In this document: positions 11,967 to 23,550 of the stretch, piece after piece
Numbering within the stretch: position 1 is the stretch's first letter
Layout: the number at the start of each line of letters is the position of its first letter
NCBI GenBank assembly: GCA_028386065.3
Contig: JAKUCV010001129.1
Coordinates: forward strand, 1-64,000
Direction of reading: 5' to 3'
Length of the DNA: 64,000 nt
Source of the DNA: Turnera subulata
Taxonomy: Eukaryota; Streptophyta; Magnoliopsida; Malpighiales; Passifloraceae
Notes under the pieces: generated by a model
Told to the model about the DNA's origin: nothing
Databases searched by the model: none
The model's input: only the letters and a program-made list of their open reading frames with translations
Program-made: the position numbers and the translations under genes

Positions 11967-12536
11967 TCAAGCATTCTTCTCCATGGTCCATTCCACCTTA
12001 TCCGGATACACCAGTTTCCTTCGTGGCACTATGGTGACGGTTTCCTTTGGGTCATCCTGTAGGACCCTAACCACCAACCTTTCATCATCGGCCTCTTGTC
12101 CATCTTCCATCATTGCACAATCTTGAGACACCGAGTGTTCGTCGAATTCTGATGTTTTATCCCATTCACCCCAACCTCCCACCCCGAGTTGGTCGATAAG
12201 GTCCTCAATCTCCTCCTTGGCACATAAATTTTCTCGAGCTAATGCCGCATTATGAAGTTCAAGTCCTCTCATGATGTCCTCAACCAATGCATATTGACCC
12301 ATAGCATCTCGGAATTGCTTCATGGCTACTTGAGCTAATGGCTGTCCCAACAAAACACCTCGAAGGATCGTCTCCTCCAGTTTATTCATCAAGGATCGAA
12401 ACGTGAGACTTACCAACTTTTCTTGTTCCATGCTCCTCTCTTCGTACATTGGGGAAGTCTCTCTTGTTGGTTCATACTCGGGATCTGCCCCCATGCCCCT
12501 AGTGTTTCTTGTTTGGTCCCCGTGCTCATTACTCAT
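11967..12536 (-). CDS. Leader ORF of the Ogre-like element, 189 aa, unknown function
   Basis: An uninterrupted frame starting at ATG 12536, about 770 nt after the primer site in the element's sense direction. The product is acidic and Glu/Met-rich, with a likely helical middle (residues ~35-110) and a short Gly-Trp stretch (GVGGWGEW). I do not recognise a domain. Ogre elements are known to carry an extra ORF1 before gag, and position and orientation fit that slot. That identity is inferred from place, not similarity. It is the only sense-strand frame of note left in the element. Confidence 0.5.
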   Translation of the reverse strand: MSNEHGDQTRNTRGMGADPEYEPTRETSPMYEERSMEQEKLVSLTFRSLMNKLEETILRGVLLGQPLAQVAMKQFRDAMGQYALVEDIMRGLELHNAALARENLCAKEEIEDLIDQLGVGGWGEWDKTSEFDEHSVSQDCAMMEDGQEADDERLVVRVLQDDPKETVTIVPRRKLVYPDKVEWTMEKNA

Positions 12537-13286
12537 GGTTCCTTCTAACTGTTGAGGGTAAACAAATAGGTTTCAATGATGGTTTCAAGGAAAAAAAAGG
12601 GGGACAACAAGTGGTTTGAGTAAGGCAAAGATGGATCATGGGGGTGACTCTTGACTCGGCATGTTTCATTCTAAGACTATGCAAGATGTTATGTGTAATG
12701 CATGATGATGTTATTCTTCCCAAATTCTTGAAGCAATCGGGTATTAATCCAAGGTTCCACAAGACGAAGGTCCTCATGATGCTTTGATCGGCGAGATCTC
12801 TCCTTAGATGGTCAAGACGCTTTTTTTTTTTTTTTACTTCCACTCCTTCCCCCTTTTATTCCCGATGTATGCATATAGTCGAATTCCCAAAACAACAAGA
12901 CTTGGCACATATGTACATAACACAACATCCATCACATAAATGCACTTAACACTTATTGATTCATCATGCATGGGATGCTCAAGGTATGCAGCTGGTTAGG
13001 GGCTAAAAGACTGCCGCTAAGGAATAGTTTGACCTACTCACATGTGATAAAAGATATCACGTGAGGTCCAAGGCCCGTTAATCCCTATCATCGCATGAGC
13101 AGCGAGAAACCGGTTCACATCAAGCCACTCTCGCTTTAAGAAAGCATTGTAGCGGACTTGGATTCCCTGGCCCTCTTATGGTAGAGGCTTCACAACATTT
13201 TCTATGAATGCAAGGCACTTATGATGACACATAAAAAGGCATACAAAAATTCAATGATTGCACAAGATTTCTTGAATCCTCAAAAG
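12537..13286. other. Untranslated leader of the Ogre-like element
   Basis: Lies between the primer site and the leader ORF in element sense. It contains a homopolymer T run at about 12823-12836 and no recognised gene. Confidence 0.5.
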
Positions 13287-13304
13287 TCCCCAGTGGAGTC
13301 GCCA
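13287..13304 (-). other. tRNA-Arg-type primer binding site (Ogre signature)
   Basis: Minus strand reads TGGCGACTCCACTGGGGA, two bases inside the LTR at 13307. This is the primer site type described for Ogre-lineage elements, complementary to a plant tRNA-Arg 3' end. It sets the element's orientation. Confidence 0.85.
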
Positions 13305-13306
13305 CC

Positions 13307-14768
13307 TGTGAATACCCGACCCAAAATCACTTGGGCCTATTCACCTTTTCCTTACACCTTCTTCATAACCGTCATCCATTATCTTTGGAGTCGCCACCCA
13401 AGTTTTATTAAGGGACTAAAACTTGGGAAAAACCCTTCATGTGACTCCATTTAGGCAACCGGTTTAGCGAACCAAAGATAATGGACCCGGGGATTCGTCA
13501 TGGATGGGAAGGTGTTAGGCACCCATCCATGTTGGGGCGAAATCTTGTGCAATTAAAGGTTTTTGTATGCCTTGTGCAAGTGGGTGAGTGTGTTCACCAA
13601 AACCAATCAAGAACTGAAAATAAAAAGAAGGGGATGAGAAGAAGATTGGGCTTGAGTTTCCACCACTAGAAACCACCTACGTACCCCGGCGACCGGGTTC
13701 AAAGCCCACGTAGTTCTTACATCAGAAACACAACAATCACATCATCATCAGCATCAGCATCACAACAGAAAGAAAAGGATCAGAATTACCTCTTGCAGCC
13801 CTCCTCTAGCTCCTTGATTCGGGTTTCGCCTTACGCCTAGCTTCTTTCCGCACCTCAACTCTATCTTGGATCTCTTCTTGATTCTTCACTTGCTGCCTTG
13901 ATTAGATGATGCTACCCACGAGATTTCTCCAGAGCTTCGCCTATAGAACTAATTCTGGGCTTGGAGAGGTAGAGTTTCTCCAAGCTTGAAAGCTTTTAGG
14001 AAGAGTATGTGTGTAATAATGCGTGTCCTTTGATGTGAAGGGGGAGGGTCCTATTTATAGTGTTCTGGGCTGCCTAGGGTCGTGGACCATCTTAATGATC
14101 AGAATAATGGCCGAAAATCTGGACCAAAAACGCGTAGAATCGAATCTCGGTCGAAAATCGGGGAGAAAACGCGTTCCAGTGCACCCATGACCGCCATGGC
14201 CGGCGGTCATCACGAGATGACAGCCATGTCATGGCGGTCATCCACACATGACCGCCTAGGCCCGGCGGTCATCTCGAGATGACCGCCCGCGCCTACGCGT
14301 TTTCACCGCAGTTTCCATTTTTGCTCCGGATTCTCCCCTAATTCCTCCCTGATTGATCTTACCGCGTAATCAACCCCTAGATTGCCCAGAATATTCTCTT
14401 TTCTTGATTACTACTCCCCCCAAACATCTCCCAATCAATTAATCACACACCCTCTTCCTATTTTAAGCCTAAATCATACCAAAAACACTCTTGCTATTTA
14501 AAGAATGATTTAACTCTGATCTCTCACGAAAATCAGAGTTAAATTTGCCTGCAAGCAAGGTGTTAGTGGGCTTGTACAACTCTGGAGAACATCTATATGC
14601 TACTAAATTAGGCTCTTATATCTATCTCCATAAATAAGGCCCAAGCTCATAGAATGTAATACATTCTAGCAATCCGGTCCCTAATGTGACTTAAATCACT
14701 TCTTCGTACATGAGGGACCTAATTACTAAAACGTATAAATTTTCATGGGTCAAATTCGGGTGTTCACA
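13307..14768 (-). repeat. 5' LTR of the Ogre-like element
   Basis: 1462 bp beginning TGTGAATACC and ending GGTGTTCACA on the plus strand. It carries the same TATA box (14051-14060, minus) and half-site array (14187-14287) as its partner. It drives minus-strand transcription of the element. Confidence 0.92.
14187..14287. promoter_or_regulatory. Alternating half-site array in LTR (copy 2)
   Basis: Identical in motif order and spacing to 6067-6167. All seven half-sites are conserved between the two LTRs. Confidence 0.8.
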
Positions 14769-14773
14769 ACCAT

Positions 14774-15818
14774 GGATTTTGTGAATGGTTTATCGATGAC
14801 TCGGAGGCAGCATGATGCAATTTATGTCATCGTTGATCGATTAACAAAATCGGCTCATTTTCTCCCTATCCGCCAAACTGATACCATGGACACATTGGCG
14901 GGTAAGTATGTTGCTGAGGTTGTGAGACTACATGGGATTCCAAAGTCTATAGTCTCAGATAGAGATCCGAGGTTCACATCACATTTTTTGAAGAGCTTAC
15001 AAGCAGCTTTGGGAACTAAGTTAAGCTCCAGCACTGCTTTTCATCCTCAGATAGATGGACAGTCTGAGAGGACCATACAGACACTGGAGGACATGTTGAG
15101 GGCTTGTGCACTCAACTTCAGTGGGAGTTGGGTTAAGTATCTACCCTTGCCAGAGTTTGCGTATAACAACGGCTACCATTCCAGCAATGGTATGCCACCT
15201 TTTGAGGCCCTCTATGGAAGGAAGTGTAGAAGTGCAGTGTGTTGGGATGAAGAAGGCATGAGACTGATCGTTGGACCGGATCTAGTCCAACAAACAGTGG
15301 ACAAGATCCAGACGGTGAGACAGTGTATGAGAGCTACTCAGGATCGGCAGAAGAGCTACGCCGACAAACACCGATGTGAAATGGAGTATAGCATTGGTGA
15401 GAAGGTTTTCCTCAGAGTCGCACCTTGGAAAGGTGTGATTAGGTTCGGCAAGAGAGGGAAGCTGAGCCCAAGGTATATCGGATCCTATGAGATCGTGGAG
15501 AGAATTGGACCACTAGCTTACAGGTTGTCCTTACCTGATGAGCTCTCACGTATTCATAATGTGTTTCATGTCTCTATTCTGAGGAGGTATCGATCAGACC
15601 CTAGTCATATTGCAGCCCCAGTGGATGTTGAGGTAGCAGAGGACCTCACCTACACAGAAGTGTCGGAACAGATTCTTGCTCGAGAAGTTCGGCAGTTGCG
15701 GAACCGTACCATTCCTATGGTTAAGGTCAAGTGGAGTAAGCATTCCGCTAAGGAGTCTACATGGGAAGTTGAAGAACACATGCCGTCCCAGTATCCGCTT
15801 CTCTTCACAGGTTAGGAA
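14774..15818 (+). pseudogene. pol part 2 of the gypsy element: integrase core and chromodomain
   Basis: Continues the integrase interrupted at 5186. It holds the catalytic core with D-R-L-T-K and S-D-R-D-P-R-F motifs, then the C-terminal region with H-x-V-F-H-V-S-x-L. A chromodomain follows in the last ~60 residues (aromatic residues in V-K-V-K-W and S-T-W-E). The stop is just before the conserved tract that leads to the polypurine tract. The frame is open from the insertion point to the end, but it lacks its N-terminus. The chromodomain is known to steer chromovirus integration to marked chromatin. Confidence 0.92.
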
Positions 15819-15855
15819 TGAATTTCGAGGACGAAATTCTTTTAAGGGGGTAGAC

Positions 15856-18765
15856 AGTAACAGCCCGGGTAAAATTTATATTTTTACCGGGACTGTAAAA
15901 AGTTTTGTACAGTAATTTACCTTATGAAACTAATCTTGGGTAATTATTTCAGGGTAAATTATGCATCGGATTCTGAAACCGACCTTTACCCTACGTCCTA
16001 GATTTTTCTGCGGATTCTACGGACCAGAGTTCGTATTTTTCGGGTCCAGGAATCTCGAGGAAAGTCAGGTTTAGCCTCAAAGGAACGGACCAGAAATAAA
16101 GTAAAGAGGGTGTTTTAGTTATTTGTTGGTTCGGACAATACCTGCTCGAGTGTGTGTAACACACTTGCTCCACGTTTTTCCTCTCCCACGTGAAGCTTCT
16201 TCTTCACCATGAAGCTGCACCCGACAGCCTTCTCCTTCTCCAGCAAGGAAATAAATTTCTTCTTCCTTACACCTTACCTTTTTTCTACCTGAAGCCTCCT
16301 TTGACACTTCCTGGTAGCTTCCATGTTTCGTGCCTTTCCAGTTGCTGCAACCATAAACCTCACGTTGCTTTTGTCTTCTGCAAGCAAAACCAGTCACCTA
16401 ACTTTCGTCTTACCAATACTCTTCTGCACCAAAATTTCCTTTCTAGGTTACATTACACTACAATATTTCCTTTACTAATAAAAAAAAAAGAAAAAAAAGA
16501 AAAAGGAAAGCAAACACTCACCACACCAACCGCCGACCGACACCACCATCAACCACCACCATCACGTGCAGCCGACACCATCACCATCTACACCAGCCGT
16601 CGCCTCCTCTTCCTTTTCCTGTGTTGCCGTTCGCCGTCGCTGCTAGCCAAGCCGCCGTTCCGTGGAGACTAGTCGACGAGTCGCCGGACCCGGCGACCAG
16701 AGCCGCCCAGACCACCATCTTTTTCCTCGCGTCCTCCTCTCCTCGCCGTTTTCCTCCCCGAGCCGCCTTCTCCTCACCTGCAGCCCCTCGCATCATCACC
16801 CCGTTCACCTGCCGTTGACGCGCCGCCGCCCTGCAAACTCACCCAAGGTGATCTATGTAATGGAGGAGACGCGGGTCGACCCATTCGTGACGAGTTTGAC
16901 CTGATTCCATTTGGGTTGACCCGGTTCTCATATGGTCTAGGGCCTGGGTTGACTAGGCCTGGGATGATGTAGGCCGGGCCATGTGGATGGGTTTCCTGCA
17001 TAGGCTTTGTGGGCTAATCTTGATGAAACTGGGCTGGGCTGTATAGTTCGGCCCAGATCCTTTTAAAAAAAAAAAGAAAACGAATATACATAAATATAAT
17101 CTGAAAAAAAAGAAGAAAGATATATATCATGAGTTATATTTTCTGGAAAATATAAGAATATAGTATATGGTTATATTTTGTAGAAATAAAAGAAATAACT
17201 ACCTTGTTATAATATTTTCAAGAAATTAAGGTAATTATAACATGATTATAGTAAATATCCTTAAAGATGCATATTATGGAAATGTTTTACCGGAAAATAT
17301 GTATATATATATAGATGTAACTAATTTCTATGAAGATTATAACTATTACTCTTGGAAAAGAATATAGGTGATAGGAATAATTATTTTATTCAAATAATTT
17401 GGAAAAGGATATATAAAAGTATATGACTATACCAATATGGTAGATACCCGTATATATATGAGTTAGATAAATAATCAAGATAATATTTCTAGAAAGGATA
17501 TTATCAAAGAATAATATCCGGAATATGTATATATACGATGTATTAATTTGTGGAAAAAGAAAATACAAGTAATTTAAAAATAATAATATTTATGTCGAAG
17601 TATCAAACGAGTACGGGTAATGGGGTTGTAGTCATTTGTATATCGTATTCACTGTGCATTTGTGTGACTATGTTTTTGTCAATAATTATATATAGGAGTT
17701 GATAACGAGCAGTATCCCGTGGAACCAGAGCCGGGACACTTCGAGGACTTCCAGAGTAAGAAAACCGACTAAGGTGAGGATGGATAAACTTTGATATGTT
17801 GCACATAATACTGTGTGTGTTTCTCTGATAATTATTTGCTTAATTGAACTGCTGTGCCGATTGAGTTTGGTTGTTGTGTTACTTTTATTGTTGTTGATTT
17901 GTTAACCATGGTTAAACTGATATGATGAGATAATTGGATAATTGGAAGTTGTGTTGATGACTTAATTGCAACTTGGAAAGTAGTGGTACGACTCGATGGT
18001 TAGAGACTATTTTGGGGTGGACGTGATCTGGGTTCTTGTGATAAGCATGTCTATGCTTGGGATGTCTATCCCGTGATTATTATTTAGGATGTCTATCCCT
18101 GGGTTCTATTTTTGGGATGTCTATCCCTGGGTTCTCTTTTGATCTGGCACCCAGAATACGTTAATAATCAGGTACGACTTTAGCTTGTCCGGTGACAGGG
18201 CCCGAAAGATAAAATTGGTAATAATAATTATTCTTTTGGTCTTGGCTCAGTCATGATTCAAATGAATCCTTGCTTTGTCCTTTGCTAGTGTTTTTCTTTC
18301 TCGGTATTATGTTTGCCCGCATATTACTGTTTATCCTTGGTTGGTGAGCACTTCGGACTCACCCCTCGCCTACGGGGTTTCATCCCGTAGAATGAGTTGC
18401 TCGTAGTACAGGTACGTGGTTCGGCCAGCTGCTGTCTCTACTCCACCAGACCCCGGATCCATACCTCCGTTGCATCTCATTCTAAGACTTCCGCTGCTTG
18501 TCTTTCTATTGTGTTGTTGCTGTTTGAGGATTTTCTCTGCTGCTGTTGTTACTGTATTGTGTCTTGTTGTTGTAACATATATCCTCTGCTGATGGTTGGT
18601 TTGGAGTGTATTGATTATAATAATGGTCCCCGGTATCGGGCGACGGATGTTGTTTTTGGGTTTGCCTTGTATTGTACTTTGCATCTTATGTACTGTCTGC
18701 TACTGTAATAAGAATAGTTCTGGCACGTGTTTACCTGTATGGTAAATACGAGTCGGGGTGCTTCA
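15856..18765 (+). repeat. 3' LTR of the gypsy element (2910 bp)
   Basis: Starts AGTAACAGCC (TG mutated to AG) right after the polypurine tract aagggggtagac and ends TTCA at 18765. The middle (16500-16850) is a C-rich region with short spurious frames, followed by an AT-rich part with ATATAT runs. The 3' half matches 200-1485. The following tatgt would be one copy of the target duplication. Confidence 0.88.
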
Positions 18766-21700
18766 TATGTATTTTATAAAGGTTAAGAATAAGTGGAAAA
18801 CACTAGGTTTGATGTAGTTTCAACCGATACGACGTAGTTTTGGCGAAGCCAAAACATAAAACACAACAAGGGTTGTGTTTTGACCGAAGAGCTTGTGGGC
18901 GGCTCGTGGATGTCCAAAACGATGTCATTTTGTGTGTCGGCAAGGCACAATTATTTGCCCAAGAACATGTCGTTTTGTGCCCCCACTCCTTTTTCTTTTC
19001 CCTTTATTTTCTTTCTTTTCCCCTCTCCTTCCTCCTTCTCTCTTTTCCTCCCACCGCCCACGTTTTTGCTGCAACCGGCCCCTCCCCTCTCTTTCATTCT
19101 TTTCCTCCTTTTTCTTCTTTGTCTTTTCCTCCATTTTCTTCATTTTCTCTTCTCCTCCTCCTGAATCCTCACGCCCTCCTCTGCCATCACTCATCTTCTC
19201 CTTCCACCTCTCTCTTTCTTCCTTTCCTCTCGCCTTCCTCCACACACATCGAGCCACCATTGAGACCACCATCTCCTCTTCACCTCACCACCACAGCAAC
19301 GCTCCTATCCTTTCCTTCCTCCTTCCTTTCTCTTCCCTCCTCAAATCCGTCGTTGCCGCAACCGAGCGTCGCCACAGCACCCTCTTCCTCTCCCCGATTC
19401 CTGTCGCGCCGCCCCCACTCCCGCTATCGTCGCCCTGACCCTGCAACCCGAGCGGCAACTCCACATCTTCCCTTTTTCTTCCTTCTGCTTTTCCACCACC
19501 TCGCCGCCGCTGTCGAGGAGCAGAGCACAAACCCCGATCGCGCACAGAAGGCTCGGTCTCTCCTTCTTTGCAACACAATCGTCGCCCCTATCACCTCCGA
19601 TCTGCCGCTTGCCGTCGCCGTTGTGTGGGTAAGATCCGCATCCTCATCCTCTTTGTTGTTCTTTTCTTTCTTCCTCTAAACCGATTCGGGCCTGATTGTT
19701 CTGATCGGGTCTGTGTTGTTGTCGATTCTGGTGGTTTGGGATGGTGATGGCTGCAACTGTTGTGGACGACGATGTCCTGCTAATTGATAGTGGTAGTTTG
19801 TGGGTGTTCCTGTGGAGGTGTTGGCCGTGGTTGGTGGATGGTCATTGATGGGGTTTTTGTGATGAAGATGACGACGAGCTTCAAAGGGCAGTGGAGTTGC
19901 TGCTCTCGGGACTTTTGTGTTGATGATGGGCCGGGGACTGGAGTTTTAGGGACGTTCTGCTGCTGTGAGCAATAACCCGTCGGAATCCGGCGAGGTCTCG
20001 GGTATCCTCCGGCGTGAACAGTGCGTTCTCCAACAAATGGGACTCGATGGACGGGTTGCTTCGGTAATTCCTCAGACTCGTTTTATACCATGGGCTCGGG
20101 TTTGGGCTAGGTTGCACAATGGACTCGGAAACGGGCCGAACGTGCGGAGGTCCATGTTCCCGTGGCATATATGCGTTTGACGGACCTAATAATGAAATCG
20201 ATGGATAAGTAAAATAAGTAAAATATGTGGAAGTATTATATAATTAAGTGGTTAATGATTTAATTTATGGATTAATAACAATATCTTCTTTTTAGATTTA
20301 ACTGTGTATCTAAAATCTAATATATATAACCTGCATAATTTATTTATGATTATATTGTGCTTGGTTAATTTACTATGCCATCTGATGGTCTATTACTTAA
20401 CATTATAAATATTACTATATACTAATATTACTATATACTGGATATTATTAACGTAATAATTGTATTATTGTTTTGATTAAATATTATACATCCATTACAT
20501 TATTTTAATACCGAATATATTTATCGATTTAATCATTATAAGCTATACTAATCTTATTATATTATGTACGGGTTTTACCCTATTATATTATTAAATGAGC
20601 TATAGTATTATTATTACTCTTAGCGAATGTATGATTATCGATTGTATAGGTTTATATGTATTTTATAAATATCATTTCCTACAACATTACGCTATAATTA
20701 TTTTTATGCCATATATCAACTATGTTAATTTATTACCGATTGGATTATTTCTATTTAACGATATATTTACTAGGTATATTAATTATGGCCATATTGACGT
20801 ATTCATGGCTTCCACTAATTTATAACCATTGTTTACCTAGTGTATACGTATTTATTACTATTTTAATAGGAGTAATTACTTTAAGGAATATTATTATTAA
20901 TATATAGACAACGAGTATTTTATGAGTTATAATTAATTTACGGCCGTAACAGCAACGTTTAATGGAAACGGTTTTGGAACGATGACGATGATAATGATGT
21001 TAGTTGTGGATAAGCCAAATAATAAACTAATATTTAGCCACATGCATTGCATTCTTTGATGTGCATTATATGTGATTGAATGTGTTGATATGATATCGGG
21101 ACAGATAAAGCCATATGGATTATTTACCGGTTTCAAAGGCATATCAGGTGAGGATATAAACTTATAAACTTCGGTATGCTGCCTGTGATGCTTAAGCTGT
21201 TGTTTACACTACTTGATATTGTGTTCGTATTGTTGTTATTTGCCTTGGTATGATTTGCTTGATTCTGTTGAAATTCCTGTTGTGGTGAGTGCTTGAATTT
21301 TGATTTGTTGGATTAAGATGTGAATCCTGATACGGTCTTTCTGATGCTTGAATCGCTTGATTGAACTACTGATTAGTTATGTCTTCTGTGAGTATTATCG
21401 ATGGTTTGAATCATGTGATTGAGTTCGGTGGATTCGTATGATTTCCGTGTTTATTGTTGATATTAGACTGCTATCAGAGGTTATGAGTTTGATAGCTGTG
21501 GTCTAAACTTTATGGTTGAGATTCTAGTTGTGTTGAGACGTGTTTCCCAGATGAGCTGTGAGGCCGAGAGCCTGCTCGGGAACTGTGAATAAGATAAGAT
21601 TCCGGAATGGTAATGTTCAACACATAAACATCACGTAAAAAGTTGAGGTACGACCGGATGGTAAGAGATTATTTTGTGGTGGCCATGATCGGGTTACTTG

Positions 21701-22748
21701 TGATAAGGATGTTGATCCTTGGGATATTGATCCCTGTTTGATTTTTGGGATGTTGATCCCGGGTTTTATTTTGATCTGGCACCTGGAATGTGTTGATAAC
21801 CTGGTACGACCAAAGCTGATCACGTGAAGTTGTTCGGACTATTGAAAGTCGGAGAGAAAAATAAATAATAAAAGAATACTAATTGTCATGGTTGGATGAC
21901 GGTACGACCAGATGGTAGTCACCTTGTGATTTGTGATAAGATAGGGAGGACTGCGGGACTCAGTTGATTTGTTACAGGAAGGACTGCGGGACTTTCGTCG
22001 GGAACTGCGGGGCCCAGTTACTTGTGATATTTTGGATTTAACGGGGAGTACCCTGGGTTAGCTAACCTGGCTACCAGGCACGGCCAACATCTGACAGGGC
22101 CCTAGTAAATTAAATAACAAAACTTCTCAAACCTAATGAAGGATGTCTAGTAGTGAGAGGACGGTTGATATGTTCCGGCCTGGGATGTATTTGTGGATCA
22201 CATCGGTTGTTAACAATGTTATTTGCGGAGACATGATTTTGAGTAACGCTCCTCCTTCTTGTTGGTTTTTTTTTATTATACTTGTGATTATTCTATTGCC
22301 ACTGTGGTGGGATATCCTTAAATGTGAGGTTTGAGTATTGTGTTCTTCTACTTCCTCTTGTTATCTTGATGTTTTCCTAATTAGATGCTTGGTGTTATTG
22401 CAGTTGCTTGTATACTTCAGTTTATTTGTTTATCGGTGAGACAGTGGTTGGTCTCACCCCTCACACAGTTTTGCAGACTAAGTCAAGGTGCATTCTGGCG
22501 GCTGCAGTGTACCCTCGGGCAGGACTCGGATCCATTAGTTGCATCGGGCTTGCATATGCTGTCTCTGAATTTATAAATACTTCCGCTGTGCTATTGCTAT
22601 TGATGATATTCCTGGGATCGGGTGACATGATATTATTACTGGGCCAATGGGCTAGATCTTCCGTTATATATATACTATTTGTGCCACGTGTCGGCACTAT
22701 TATTCAGTAATTACTGTTTGTTGGGTAAATAGAAGACTGGGCATTTCA
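18766..22748 (+). mobile_element. 3' part of an older related gypsy LTR
   Basis: Not coding. It shows the same layout as the LTR at 15856: a C/T-rich block (19000-19650), an AT-rich block (20200-20950), then a G/T-rich block with repeats of the form gatgttgatccc and ctggcacc-tgttgataacctgg (21650-21810). These parallel gatgtctatccc and ctggcaccc in the younger LTR. It ends in actgggcatttca at 22748. The younger element evidently inserted into this LTR, so its 5' part lies beyond the left window edge. Long frames such as 18840-19679 are low-complexity and not genes. Confidence 0.7.
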
Positions 22749-23470
22749 AAAATATTCTTAGATACACCCTCACCACAAACACATCAACTCCACACCTCCA
22801 AATCCAATCTTCACTGTTTCTATTGAATACCACAAGTCAGAAATCCAAAGTTGCAAAATACATAAACAACTATAATATAAAAACAACCTATTTCTAAAGC
22901 CATGTACTTTTTGAAAATGAGTTTTCCATTTCATCATCACTTACTATTAATGGGATAGCCAACAGTAAAGGAAGAATTTATATAAGGTAACAAGTTAGTA
23001 TAAAAAAAAGGTAACATAATACAAGTTGATCATAGGTTGTCTTCACAAGAGACTAACTACTATATAATTGAATATTTAAGTTTATTTTGTGTGGATTATC
23101 CATAATAAATAATCATTCCAGATCCCAATCCAATATTTGTAAAAGACAACTTTCCTTTTTTTTGGTGAATGTACGTGTTTTAATTCTCAAATTATTGTAA
23201 GAGTTATTTTTTATTTTGAAATTTCAATATATAAAAATATTAAAGTTTATGAAAAAATGTTTATTTGTAAAATATTCTTCTTTTTTTTTTTTGGTCGAAT
23301 GAACAAAAAAAAAGGCTTTATAAAAAGCTTGACTAGGGGGCCCAAGGAGAAACCCAACAACACAAAACCCAAAGCAAAGGCCCGTCAAAGACTCGATGCT
23401 AACCCAAAGTTTCTTTTTGTGGGAAATCCTAGCCCAAATTGGACTACATTACTATGGATCTAATCTCATC
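22749..23470. other. AT-rich intergenic spacer
   Basis: No gene seen. Contains T runs near 23153-23163 and 23280-23292 and the promoter-proximal region of the next gene. Confidence 0.6.
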
Positions 23471-23472
23471 CA

Positions 23473-23480
23473 GTATAAAA
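23473..23480 (+). promoter_or_regulatory. TATA box of the cystatin-like gene
   Basis: gtataaaa, about 75 bp before the start codon at 23551, a normal plant distance. Confidence 0.55.
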
Positions 23481-23550
23481 AGTAGTATTGGGTAGTGTAT
23501 TCGGGGGTAGTAGATTGAGATTTTCTGTGATTAGGGTTTCGACAAACGAC

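Larger units (their letters stand above)
5187..14768 (-). mobile_element. Non-autonomous Ogre/Tat-like LTR element carrying an antisense PMD gene
   Basis: Two 1462-bp LTRs (5187-6648, 13307-14768) with matching termini TGTGAA...TTCACA (the first copy has TA for TG) enclose 6.66 kb. The 5-bp target duplication ACCAT (5182-5186, 14769-14773) is perfect and lies inside the host integrase. The minus orientation follows from an 18-nt tRNA-Arg-type primer site (13287-13304) next to the right-hand LTR, from a TATA box on the minus strand of each LTR, and from a G-rich GAGGGGCATC tract next to the left-hand LTR. No gag, protease, RT or integrase is visible, so it needs enzymes from elsewhere. It keeps a leader ORF on the minus strand, 130-bp tandem repeats, and an intact PMD gene on the plus strand. 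The LTRs differ at about two dozen positions (about 98.4 % identity). Confidence 0.9.
200..18765 (+). mobile_element. Ty3/gypsy chromovirus (Tekay/Del-type), degenerate, with nested insertion
   Basis: LTR retrotransposon with gag, protease, reverse transcriptase, RNase H, integrase and a C-terminal chromodomain, in the Ty3/gypsy order. The 5' LTR is truncated (200-1485); the 3' LTR is complete (15856-18765). A primer site follows the 5' LTR, and a polypurine tract (around 15839-15855) precedes the 3' LTR. The shared LTR part differs at about 55 of 1285 positions (about 96 % identity, counted by eye). Several stops break the coding region, and a second element splits the integrase at 5187-14768. 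The chromodomain places it among chromoviruses; Tekay/Del is inferred from the long LTR and the TGTAACAGCC-type end. Confidence 0.92.

Noticed and set aside
18840..19679. Long plus-strand frame (279 codons) with Ser/Pro/Phe-rich product
   Set aside because: Low-complexity C/T-rich LTR sequence, open in several frames at once; no domain.
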